DNA from: Nipponacmea schrenckii
Taxonomy: Eukaryota; Mollusca; Gastropoda; Lottiidae
Direction: 5' to 3'
DNA: 64,000 nt
Assembly (NCBI GenBank): GCA_030562195.1
Contig: JAUJPP010000011.1
Span: 3,038,001 to 3,102,000, forward strand
Part shown: positions 42,995 to 55,717 of the stretch, in pieces
Layout: each line of letters starts with the position of its first letter
Numbering within the stretch: the stretch's first letter is position 1
Made by a program: the position numbers and the translations under genes
The notes under the pieces: model-generated
What the model was told of the DNA's origin: nothing
The model's input: the letters and a program-made list of their open reading frames with translations, nothing else
Databases searched by the model: none

Positions 42995-45748
42995 ACCTAG
43001 TCGTTTATTTGCTACCCTTGTTCGTTTATCTGCTACCCTTGGTCGATTATATGCCACCCTTGGTTGATTATATGCTACCCTTGGTTGATTATCTGCTACC
43101 CTTGGTCGATTATATGCTACCCTTGGTCGATTATATGCTACCCTTGGTCGATTATATGCTACCCTTGGTTGATTATATGCTACCCTTGGTCGATTATATG
43201 CTACCCTTGGTCGATTATATGCTACCCTTGGTCGATTATATGCCACCCTTGGTCGATTATATGCTACCCTTGGTCGATTATATGCTACCCTTGGTCGATT
43301 ATATGCTACCCTTGGCCGATTATATGCTACCCTTGGTCGATTATATGATACCCTTGGTCGATTATATGCTACACTTGGTCGATTATATGCCACCCCCGGT
43401 CTATTATATGCTACCCTTGGTCGATTACATGCTACCCTTGGTCGATTATATGCTACCCTTGGTCGATTATATGCTACCCTTGGTCGATTATATGCCACCC
43501 TTGGTCGATTATATGCTACCCTTGATCGATTATATGCTACCCTTGGTCGATTATATACTACCCTTGGTCGATTATATGCTACCCTTGTTGATTATATGCT
43601 ACCCTTGGTCGATTATATGCTACCCTTGGTCGATTATATGCTACCCTTGGTCGATTATATACTACCCTTGGTCGATTATATGCTACCTTGGTCGATTATA
43701 TGCTACCCTTGGTCGATTATATGCTACCTTGGTCGATTATATACTACCCTTGGTCGATTATATGCTACCCTTGGTCGATTATATGCTACCCTTGGTCGAT
43801 TATTTACTACCCTTGGTCGATTATATGCTACCCTTGGTCGATTATATGCTACCCTTGGTCGATTATATGCTACCCTTGGTCGATTATATGCTACCCTTGG
43901 TCGATTATATGCTACCCTTGGACGATTATATGCTTCCCTTGGTCGATTATATGCTACCCTTGGTCGATTATATGCTACCCTTGGTCGATTATATGCTACC
44001 CTTGGTCGATTATATGCTACCCTTGGTCGATTATATGCTACCCTTGGTCGATTATATGCTACCCTTGGTCGATTTATAAAGCTACCCTTGGTCGATTATA
44101 TGCCACCCTTGGTCGATTATATGCTACCCTTGGTCGATTATTTCTACCCCTTTGGGCGATTATATGCTACCCTTGGTCGATTATATGCTACCCTTGGTCG
44201 ATTATATGCTACCCTTGGTCGATTATTTACTACCCTTGGTCGATTATATGCTACCCTTTGGAGATTATATGCTACCCTTGGTCGATTATATGCTACCCTT
44301 GGTCGATTATATGCTACCCTGGGTCGATTATTTACTACCCTTGGTCGATTATTTACTACCCTTGGTCGATTATTTACTACCCTTGGTCGATTATATGCTA
44401 CCCTTGGTTGATTATATGCTACCCTTGGTCATTATATCTACCCTTTGGGCGATTATATGCTACCCTTGGTCGATTATTGGTACCCTTGGTCGATTATATG
44501 CTTCCCTTGGGTTCATTATTTTACTACCCTTTGGGCGATTATATGCTACCCTTGGTCGATTATCTGGTACCCTTGGTCGATTATATGCTTCCCTTGGTTC
44601 ATTATTACTACCCTTTGGGCGATTATATGCTACCCTGGTCGATTATTTACTACCCTTGGTCGATTATATGCTACCCTTGGTCGATTATATGCTACCCTTG
44701 GTCGATTATATGCTACCCTTGGTCGATTATATGCTACCCTTGGTCGATTATATGCTACCCCTTGGGGCGATTATTTCTACCCCTTTGGGGATTATTTACT
44801 ACCCTTGGTCGATTATATGCTACCTTGGTCGATTATATATTTCCCTTGGTCGATTATATGCTTCCCTTGGTTCATTATATACTACCCTTTGGGCGATTAT
44901 ATGCTACCCTTGGTCGATTATCTGGTACCCTTGGTCGATTATATCTTCCCTTGGTCATTATATCTACCCTTGGTCGATTATATTCTTCCCTTGGTTTATT
45001 ATATCTACCCTTTGGGCGATTATATGCTACCCTTGGGGCGATTATTTCTACCCTTGTCGATTATATGCTACCCTTGGTGATTATATGCTACCTTGGTGAT
45101 TAATGCTACCCTTGGTCGTTATATGCTCCTTGGTCGATTTAATCCCCCCGGCATTATATGCTACCCTTTGGGCATTATTGCTTTCCCCTTTGGGCGTTAT
45201 ATGCTCCCTTGGTTGATTAATTTCTACCCTTGGTGATTATATGCTCCCCTTTGGGCGATTAATTTTACCCCTTGGTTATTATATGCTACCCTGGGCGTTA
45301 TTGCTCCCTTGGGCGTTTTGTACCCCCGGCTTATTGCTCCCTTGGTGTTTTGCTACCCCTTTTCGATTTATGCTCCCTTGGTGATTATTGCTACCTTTCG
45401 AATTTACCCTTGGGCATTATTTGTACCCTTGGTCGATTATATCTACCCTTGGGCGATTATATGCTACTTTTTTCGATTATTCTACCCTTTGGCATTATAT
45501 GCTCCCTTGGTCGTTTTTCTACCCTGGTCGATTATATGCTACCTTGGTCGATTATATACACCCTTGGTGATTATTGTACCCTTGGTCGATTATTCTACCC
45601 TTGGGCGATTATATCTACCCTTGGCGATTATTGCTTCCCTTGGTCATTATATCTACCCTTGGTCGATTTATCACCCTTGGGATTATTCTACCCTTGGTCG
45701 ATTATTGCTACCCTTGGTCGATTATATGCTCCCCTTTGGCGATTATAT
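42995..45748 (+). repeat. 21-bp satellite, block 1
   Basis: Unit 'ggtcgattatatgctaccct' plus 't', about 130 monomers. Clean up to about 44400, then increasingly broken by indels up to the N gap. Confidence 0.95.
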
Positions 45749-46248
45749 NNNNNNNNNNNNNNNNNNNNNNNNNNNNNNNNNNNNNNNNNNNNNNNNNNNN
45801 NNNNNNNNNNNNNNNNNNNNNNNNNNNNNNNNNNNNNNNNNNNNNNNNNNNNNNNNNNNNNNNNNNNNNNNNNNNNNNNNNNNNNNNNNNNNNNNNNNNN
45901 NNNNNNNNNNNNNNNNNNNNNNNNNNNNNNNNNNNNNNNNNNNNNNNNNNNNNNNNNNNNNNNNNNNNNNNNNNNNNNNNNNNNNNNNNNNNNNNNNNNN
46001 NNNNNNNNNNNNNNNNNNNNNNNNNNNNNNNNNNNNNNNNNNNNNNNNNNNNNNNNNNNNNNNNNNNNNNNNNNNNNNNNNNNNNNNNNNNNNNNNNNNN
46101 NNNNNNNNNNNNNNNNNNNNNNNNNNNNNNNNNNNNNNNNNNNNNNNNNNNNNNNNNNNNNNNNNNNNNNNNNNNNNNNNNNNNNNNNNNNNNNNNNNNN
46201 NNNNNNNNNNNNNNNNNNNNNNNNNNNNNNNNNNNNNNNNNNNNNNNN
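45749..46248. other. Assembly gap of exactly 500 N
   Basis: A round 500 N suggests a placeholder of unknown true size. It lies at the frayed end of satellite block 1. Confidence 0.98.
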
Positions 46249-46490
46249 CAGTCACCCTCTCAGGCATATTCTAGATACACCCCAGATTGATATGGTTTTC
46301 TAAGGTTTAGGATTTGCTATAACGATGGATTTCGTTCGTGTATAATGTATATACTTAAAAGTGCGAGTAAGTTATTTTTGCCCCAGGAAGAACACGTGTT
46401 CGTCGGTAAAACTTTGACGTTACACGTGTTCGTCGGTAAAACTTAGACGTTACACCCCCCCAGTAAAAATGGTCACGCTACGCTCCTGGC
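46249..46490. other. Unique DNA between gap and duplication copy B
   Basis: Contains a direct repeat of about 32 bases ('acacgtgttcgtcggtaaaa' at about 46391 and 46423). No counterpart precedes copy A. Confidence 0.6.
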
Positions 46491-47545
46491 CAGAATATCA
46501 AATATTTAAGTAATTAAATATAGTTGAATAATTCCCGTTTTTTAGGTGAAAATTAATCAAAAAATTCCTGTAATTTTTTATCCAAGAACTTTAATTTTCT
46601 AGAATTAGGATAGTTCTGGTAGTTTTTAATTAAAATCTTTTCACCCAGGTGAAGACTATTTACATCTATGTGAAAATTCCTGGTTTTTCATTAAAAACTT
46701 AAATTTTCCTCAAGGTTACGGTTGACGTGCAATAAAAACATCGTTTGATGCACGTTGAAACTTCCTGGAGTCGATTGAACCTGTCTTTAGCCATGACGTG
46801 TTCATAGGTTATATATTTAAAAAATTTACAATACTTACAATAAGAAGCATAGAACGTTTAAAATATAGATACAAAATATCACAGTTTGATATAGCTCACA
46901 GAATATAACAAATACAAATAATATGGAGTTGCCATTACATTATATATCCACCTAACTCACCCCTTACTCGATACCCGTACCCCACCCATACTATTAAATG
47001 CTCTGCTTCTATCATAACACCATTTCTTTAATAGATCTCCCCACCCCCATAACTTTTAGAGGTTATAAACTTTGGTAAGAGGAGAACTATTTTTGTTAAA
47101 TCCTATTAAGATGAATTGTGCTCAGTGTAGTACAAGCGAGTTTATAAATTTCAAACTTAAACCATCGTTAAATAGTTTTGATTGGGTGCGTTCGATTTGT
47201 CTACTAATTATGACCAGCTACTACAATGTTCTATAAAGATAGAAAGAACGACCAATAGAACAAACCCTCAGCATGTCTCTTCCTATTGTTTTGACCCCAG
47301 CTTGTATGTGAACTGAAATCAGGGGTTAAGGTAGAAAAACTATTTGTTACCAACGCGTTGAATGAAGAGATTGTTGGGTAAAGTACCTCATCTCACTAGG
47401 AGAGCCTTTTATTGATATAAGGTAGGTAGTTGTTACTTAAAATTATCCATTTTTCATTGAAAAACGCATATTCAGATGGGACCGGGAACTTCTCTAGGAA
47501 CCTTGATATTTTATAAAGTCGATAAAAAAATATTCCACACCTAGT
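46491..47545. repeat. Segmental duplication, copy B
   Basis: Second copy of 41949-42994, same orientation, also followed by 21-bp satellite. Confidence 0.9.
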
Positions 47546-50500
47546 CGTTTATTTGCTACCCTTGTTCGTTTATCTGCTACCCTTGGTTGATTATCTACTT
47601 CGGTTGGTCGATTATCTGCTACCCTTGGTCGATTATATGCCACCCTTGGTCGATTATCTGCTACCCTTGGTCGATTATCTGCTACCCTTGGTCGATTATA
47701 TGCTACCCTTTGTGGTTTATTTGCTACCCTTGGTCGATTATATGCTACCCTTGGTTGATTATATACTACCCTTGGTTGATTATATACTACCCTTGGTCGA
47801 TTATATGCTACCCTTGGTTGATTATATACTACCCTTGGTTGATTATATACTACCCTTGGTCGATTATATGCTACCCCCAGGTCGTTTATATGCTACCCTT
47901 GGTCGATTATATGCTACCCTTGGTCGATTATTTGCTACCCTTGTTCGTTTATCTGCTGCCCTTGGTTGATTATCTACTTCGGTTGGTCGATTATCTGCTA
48001 CCCTTGGTCGATTATATGCTACCCTTGGTCGATTATCTGCTACCCTTGGTCGATTATCTGCTACCCTTGGTCGATTATTTGATACCCTTGGTCGATTATC
48101 TGCTACCCTAGGTCGATTATATACTACCCTTGGTCGATTACATGCTACCCTTGGCCGATTATTTGATACCCTTGGTCGATTATCTGCTACCCTTGGTCGA
48201 TTATTTGATACCCTTGGTCGATTATCTGCTACCCTAGGTCGATTATATACTACCCTTGGTCGATTATCTGCTACCCTTGGCCGATTATATACTACCCAGG
48301 TCGTTTATATGCTACCCTTGGGCGTTTATGTGCTACCCTTGGTCGATTATATGCTACCTTGGTCGATTATATGCTACCCTTGGTCGATTATATGCTACCC
48401 TTGGTCGATTATATGCTTCCCTTGGTCGATTATATGCTAACCTTGCTCGATTATATGCTAACCTTGCCCGATTATATGCTAGCCTTGGTCGATTATATCC
48501 TTGGTCGATTATATGCTTCCCTCTGTCGATTATATGCTACCCTTGGTCGATTATATTCTACCCCTGGTTGATAATATGCTACTCTTGGTCGATTATATGC
48601 TAACCTTGGTCGATTATATACTACCCTTGGCCGATTATATACTACCCTTGGCCGATTATATGCTACCCTTGGCCGATTATATACTACCATTGGTCGATTA
48701 TATGCTACCCTTGGACGATTATATACTACCCTTGGTCGATTATATGCTTATTTGGTCGATCGTATGCTACCCTCGGTCGTTTATATGCTACCCTTGGTCG
48801 ATTATATGCTACCCTCGGTCGATTATATGGTACCCTTGGTCGATTATATACTACCCTTGGTCGATTACATGCTACCCCCAGGTCGTTTATATGCTACCCT
48901 TGGGCGTTTATATGCTACCCTTGGGCGATTATATGCTACCTTGGTCGATTATATGCTACCCTTGGTCGATTATATGCTACCCTTGGTCGATTATATGCTT
49001 CCCTTGGTCGATTATATGCTAACCTTGCTCGATTTTATGCTAACCTTGCTCGATTATATACTACCCTTGGTCGATTATCTGCTACCCTTGGTCGATTGTC
49101 TGCTACCCTTGGTCGATTATATGCTACCCTTGGTCGATTATATGCTACCCATAGTCGATTATATGCTTCCCTTGGTCGATTATATACTACCCATAGTCGA
49201 TTATATGCTACCCATAGTCGATTATATGCTTCCCTTGGTCGATTATATGCTACCCTTGGTCGATTATATACTACCCATAGTCGATTATATACTACCCTTG
49301 GTCGATTATATGCTACCCTTGGTCGATTATATACTACCCTTGGTCGATTATATACTACCCATAGTCGATTATATACTACCCATAGTCGATTATATACTAC
49401 TCATAGTTGATTATATACTACCTATAGTCGATTATATACTACCCATAGTTGATTATATACTACCCATAGTTGATTATATACTACCCATAGTCGATTATAC
49501 ACTACCCATAGTCGATTATATACTACCCATAGTCGATTATATACTACCCATAGTCGATTATATGCTACCCATAGTCGATTATATACTACCCATAGTCGAT
49601 TATATGCTACCCATAGTCGATTATATACTACCCTTGGTCGATTATATACTACCCTTGGTCGATTATATACTACCCTTGGTCGATTATATGCTACCCTTGG
49701 TCGATTATATACTACCCATAGTCGATTATATACTACCCATAGTCGATTATATACTACCCTTGGTCGATTATATACTACCCTTGGTCGATTATATACTACC
49801 CTTGGTCGATTATATACTACCCATAGTCGATTATATACTACCCATAGTCGATTATATACTACCCTTGGTCGATTATATACTACCCTTGGTCGATTATATA
49901 CTACCCATAGTCGATTATATGCTACCCTTGGTCGATTATATACTACCTATAGTCGATTATATGCTACCCTTGGCCGATTATATACTACCCTTGGTCGATT
50001 ATCTGCTACCCTTGGTCGATTATCTGCTACCCTTGGTCGATTATATACTACACTTGGTCGATTATATACTACACTTGGTCGATTATATGCTACCCTTGGT
50101 CGATTATATACTACCCATAGTCGATTATATGCTACCCTTGGTCGATTATATACTACCCTTGGTCGATTATATGCTACACTTGGTCGATTATATACTACCC
50201 TAGGTCGATTATATACTACACTTGGTCGATTATATGCTACCCTTGGTCGATTATATGCTACACTTGGTCGATTATATACTACACTTGGTCGATTATATGC
50301 TACCCTTGGTCGATTATATACTACCCATAGTCGATTATATACTACCCTTGGCCGATTATATGCTACCCTTGGTCGATTATATGCTTCCCATAGTCGATTA
50401 TATGCTTCCCTTGGTCGATTATATACTACCCTTGGTCGATTATATGCTACCCATAGTCGATTATATACTACCCATAGTCGATTATATACTACCCTTGGTC

Positions 50501-53430
50501 GATTATATGCTACCCTTGGTCGATTATCTGCTACCCTTGGTCGATTATATGCTTCCCTTGGTCGATTATATACTACCCATAGTCGATTATATGCTTCCCT
50601 TGGTCGATTATCTGCTACCCTTGGTCGATTATATGCTACCCTTGGTCGATTATATGCTACCCTTGGTCGATTATCTGCTACCCTTGGTCGATTATATACT
50701 ACCCATAGTCGATTATATGCTTCCCTTGGTCGATTATATGCTACCCTTGGTCGATTATATGCTTCCCTTGGTCGATTATATGCTACCCTTGGTCGATTAT
50801 ATACTACCCTTGGTCGATTATATACTACCCTTGGTCGATTATATACTACCCTTGGTCGATTATATACTACACTTGGTCGATTATATGCTAACCTTGGTCG
50901 ATTATATGCTACCCTTGGTCGATTATATGCTACCCATAGTCGATTATATGCTTCCCTTGGTTCATTATATACTACCCTTGGTCGATTATATGCTACCCTT
51001 GGTCGATTATATGCTACCCTTGGTTGATTATATGCTACCCTTGGTCGATTATATGCTACCCTTGGTCGATTATATGCTACCCTTGGTTGATTATATACTA
51101 CTCTTGGTCGATTATATGCTACCCATAGTCGATTATATGCTTCCCTTGGTCGATTATCTGCTACCCTTGGTCGATTATATGCTACCCTTGGTCGATTATC
51201 TGATTCCGTAGGTAGATTATCTGCTATCCTTGGTCGATTATATGCTACACTTGGTCGATTATATGCTACCCTTGGTCGATTATCTGCTACCCTTGGTCGA
51301 TTATATCCTACCCATATTCGATTATATGCTTCCCTTGGTTCATTATATACTACCCATAGTCGATTATATACTACCCATAGTCGATTATCTGCGACCCTTG
51401 GTCGATTATATGGTACCCTAGGTCGATTATATACTACCCTTGGCCGATTATCTGCTACCCTTGGTCGATTATATGCTACCCTTGGTCGATTATATGCTTC
51501 CCTTGGTCGATTATATACTACCCATAGTCGATTATATACTACCCATAGTCGATTATATGCTACCCTTGGTCGATTATCTGCTACCCTTGGTAACTACCCA
51601 TAGTCGATTATATGCTACCCTTGGTCGATTATATACTACCCTTGGTCGATTATATACTACCCATAGTCGATTATATGCTTCCCTTGGTCGATTTTCTGCT
51701 ACCCTTGGTCGATTGTATTGTACCCTTGGTCGATTTTATGCTACCCTTGGTCGAATATATGCTACCCTTGGTCGAATATATGCTACCCTTGGTCGATTAT
51801 ATGCTACTCTTGGTCGATTATATGCTACCCTTGGTCGATTATATGCTACCCTTGGTCGATTATATGCTACCCTTGGTCGATTATATGCTACCCTTGGTCA
51901 ATTATCTGCTATCCTTGGTCGATTATATGCTACCCTTGGTCGATTATATGCTACCCTTGGTCAATTATCTGCTATCCTTGGTCGATTATATGCTACCCTT
52001 GGTCGATTATATGCTACCCTTGGTCAATTATCTGCTATCCTTGGTCGATTATATGCTACCCATAGTCTATTATATGCTTCCCTTGGTCGATTATCTGCTA
52101 CCCTTGGTCGATAATATGCTACTCTTGGTCGATTATATGCTACCCTTGGTCGATTATATGCTACTCTTGGTCGATTATATGCTACCCTTGGTCGATTATA
52201 TGCTACCCTTGGTCAATTATCTGCTATCCTTGGTCGATTATATGCTACCCTTGGTCGATTATATGCTACCCTTGGTCAATTATCTGCTATCCTTGGTCGA
52301 TTATATGCTACCCATAGTCTATTATATGCTTCCCTTGGTCGATTATCTGCTACCCTTGGTCGATAATATGCTACTCTTGGTCGATTATATGCTACCCTTG
52401 GTTGATTATCTGCTACCTTTGGTTGATTATATGCTACCCTTGGTCGATTATATGCTACCCTTGGTCGATTATATGCTACCCTTGGTCGATTATATGCTAC
52501 CCTAGGTCGATTATATGCTGCCTTCGGTCGATTATCTGCTATCCTTGGTCGATTATATGCTACCCATAGTCTATTATATGCTTCCCTTGGTCGTTTATCT
52601 GCTACTCTTGGTTTATTATATGCTACTCTTGGTCGATTATATGCTACCCTTGGTTGATTATCTGCTACCCTTGGTTGATTATATGCTACCCTTGGTCGAT
52701 TATATGCTACCCTTGGTTGATTATATGCTACCCTTGGTCGATTATATGCTACCCTTGGTCGATTATACTACCCTTGGCCGATTATATGCTACCCTTGGTC
52801 GATTATATACTACCCTTGGCCGATTATATGCTACCCTTGGTCGATTATCTGCTATCCTTGATCGATTATATGCTACTCATGGTCGATTATATGCTTCCCT
52901 TGGTCGATTATCTGCTACCCTTGGTCGATTATATGCTTCCCATAGTCGATTATATGCTACCCTTGGTCGATTATCTGCTACCCTTGGTCGATTATATGCT
53001 ACCCTTGGTCGATTATCTGCTACCCTTGGTCGATTATATGCTTCCTTCGGTCGATTATCTGCTACCCTTGGTCGATTATATGCTACCCTTGGTCGATTAT
53101 ATGCTACCCTTGGTCGATTATATGCTACCCTTGGTCGATTATCTGCTACCCTTGGTCGATTATATGCTTCCTTCGGTCGATTAACTGCTACCTTCGGTCT
53201 ATTATATGCTTACCGTGGTCGTTTATCTGCTACCCTTGGTCGTATTTCTGGTACCCTTGGTCGTGATCTGCTACACTTGGTCGATTATATGCTACGCTTA
53301 GTCGATTATATGCTTCCCTTGGTCGATTATATGCTTCCCTTGGTTGATTATATGCTACGCTTAGTCGATTATATGCTTACCGTGATCGGTTATCTGCTTC
53401 CCTTGGTTGTTTTTCTGAAACCACATTGTC
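47546..53430 (+). repeat. 21-bp satellite, block 2
   Basis: About 280 monomers with two main forms, 'cccttggtcgatta' and 'cccatagtcgatta' (the latter common at 49140-50500). At 52061-52600 a 252-base pattern of 12 monomers repeats three times. Open frames of hundreds of codons result from the period being 7 codons. Confidence 0.95.
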
Positions 53431-53439
53431 TACTAGTAA

Positions 53440-53675
53440 TATACTACCTTAGGATTGAACCTGGACCTTCAGGTTAGTGAGTAAGCATCTAACTCACTGA
53501 ACCACCACAGCTCTCTACTGACAGGGTTGAAGTATTATCTCTACCTATACTAGGATTGAACCTTGGACCTCAGGTTAGCGGAAGCATCTAACTCACTGAA
53601 CCACAGCTCTCTACTGACAGGGTGAAGTATTATCTCACCTATACTAGGATTGAACCACCACAGCTCTGTTTAGGA
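53440..53675 (-). repeat. Two to three 102-bp SINE-head units
   Basis: 'aggattgaacctggacct', 'actcactgaaccaccacagc', same unit as 18735-19600, decaying to the right. It directly follows the 21-bp satellite. Confidence 0.8.
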
Positions 53676-54300
53676 AGGAAGTATTCTGTAAAGATGTAAA
53701 CGGTATTGATAAAATAGTACCTCATATACATATATACAATCAACGTCGTGTTATATAATATTTAAATAAATCCGGCAATATATAATTATGGAACAATACA
53801 AGTCCAAGTACAAGTACAAGTACAACGACTTTACCGATTAGTAGCAACGATTCTTACAAATGTCATAATTCTTTCGTCACCGTTACTGGTTAGTATGAAG
53901 GAGTTAATATAGAAGTTGACAAATAAACATTTTCCATCAAGTCCAAGAAAAATTTAAAAGCAACACCCGGCTTTTGCTTTTATTTACCGCGACTCATCTG
54001 TGATACAGCCGCGCAGTCTCGTCGGAATAAGGTGAAGAAAAACCAGCTTTTTCACTAATTCTACTAAAACATTACAAGAATTCAGAGACTCGGATTATTT
54101 TGAAAGCAGCTGAGATCAGCATCAGTGGGGTCAAAAAGGTCAAGTTATATGGGCTATTGGTTGCTATAAATAAATCTTATTAAATATTATAGAAATTGGA
54201 TGACTTCCAATATTTTCATGAATTGAAAAATAAGCGCATCTATTTGTGATATTTTTGATGTGAGGTTGCCACGAGAGTTTTGGTTAAACTTGCGGATTGA
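53676..54300. other. Intergenic DNA
   Basis: Short 'caagtacaagta' run near 53790-53823. No gene seen. Confidence 0.4.
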
Positions 54301-54329
54301 ATGCGTTCATTAAAGTCACGTTGGCCTTT

Positions 54330-55092
54330 CTATCACATAGGGATCTTTAAAGACCATTTGCCCACGTTACAAAACGATCAAAACTTGTTTGCTTCCGCGT
54401 TTGGAGGTTCGTGTACAGTATACTGTTTTCCCAGAAAGTGCTGTTGTCTGCAAACATCGCGGTCTGACATTTGTTTGACAGGTATTTAGGGCTATGGATA
54501 TTAACCATAACGCTGAACAATGTGGAGCTAGTAACCCGGCCTTGGGGTGTGCCGTTTTCCAAACTGAATTCATTGCTGAGATTTTTTCCAATGGTTACAC
54601 GTACCTTCCTGTCCGCAAGAAAACTTGCTATCCAGTTGTGCATACGACCACCTATTATTATTATTATTTCAAGGCATTTATAAAGCGCTTATCTAATAGA
54701 ACAATTACTCTAAGCGCTGAACAAAAGTTTAAGCAGAACGCACACAATAACATTTTTGCATAACGTGGATATCAGGCTTACGGATCTATAGGATTCTGTT
54801 TTAGTGGGACCTTTCCCTGCCTTAATGATAGGTACGGTGTCGTCTTCCATTTAATCGTTAGGTGGCCATTGATCCAAGTTTCGTTGATCCAGAAGGATTT
54901 TCGAAGCTTCGGGAGGTAATTTCTTCAACATCGAGTACTTGACTTCATCCTCCCTCGCTACACTGTCTTTTTTAGACGAGAGAGCTTTCATCAGTTCATC
55001 TGACTGGTCAACTATGAAGTTGTTTTTTCGATTAATGAATTCGGGGGAGTGGTGTTTGTCATTACTCGCGTCAGGGAATCTCTCAGCCATTA
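54330..55092 (-). pseudogene. Broken non-LTR retrotransposon reverse transcriptase
   Basis: Minus-strand pieces: EDEVKYSMLKKLPPEASKIL, then PIIKAGKGPTKTESYR (with a stop and frame breaks), then WIASFLADRKVRVTIG, NGTPQGRVTSSTLFSVMVN and AMFADN. These are the fingers and palm blocks of a Jockey/CR1-type LINE RT, with the catalytic YADD/FADD changed to FADN. Stops, an insertion between blocks and no endonuclease part show a dead 5'-truncated copy. Confidence 0.85.
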
Positions 55093-55697
55093 GGTTTGGC
55101 TTCTGTTTGTCGCCCTCTCCTACTGTGTCCTATTCCCAAACTTGCTGACCTTATTCCTAGACTCTGATAGCTATTTGGACAGATATGGTTGGGAGCGGTT
55201 CAGCATGTTTCGAACTAACTGTGTCCCAATAGGTTACTACGAGGATTTAGTGCCGTTCAGTGATATGATTTTAGTCCAGACATCACTGATCTGAGTATGC
55301 TAGTTTAGTTTGCAAGTCTTTGTTGATCACTGGGTTGAAATATTATCAGATGAAACAGTTAATGGGAGACAACTACAATTTTTAGAATTCTGTTAAGACC
55401 GCAATATCGGACTGTATTCCAGCCAGTAATAGCTATTTGGATAGATGTCGGTTTGTACATAAACCTCCACAACCTTATAGATGCGGGAAGTACCTTATAA
55501 GCAGGAAATAATGATTTCTGTCCCCCTTCTAGCCGGTATTTTGGTTCCTGTAATGTTTGTTCTAGTGAGACAAAGTGAAACAGTTTTTCAATGAAGTCAA
55601 GACAAAGTACAGTCATTATATAGTCTCGAAATCCAGTCACTTTTTACTGTTTGAATTTACAAAACGGCTGGATGATCGGGATTGATACAAATTCAGC

Positions 55698-55717
55698 ATG
55701 GCGGGCTCCAGTGAAAG
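55698..55717 (+). CDS. NUP188: NUP188 exon 1: start codon
   Basis: ATG followed by codons for AGSSE and donor GTAAAT; phase 2 out. The start is inferred from position and from the Ala-rich N-terminus of NUP188 (human MAAAAGG). Confidence 0.65.

Noticed and set aside
42916..53477. Many open frames of 100-480 codons encoding LVDYMLP-like repeats
   Set aside because: A 21-base period is 7 codons, so several frames stay open together on both strands. No gene signals.
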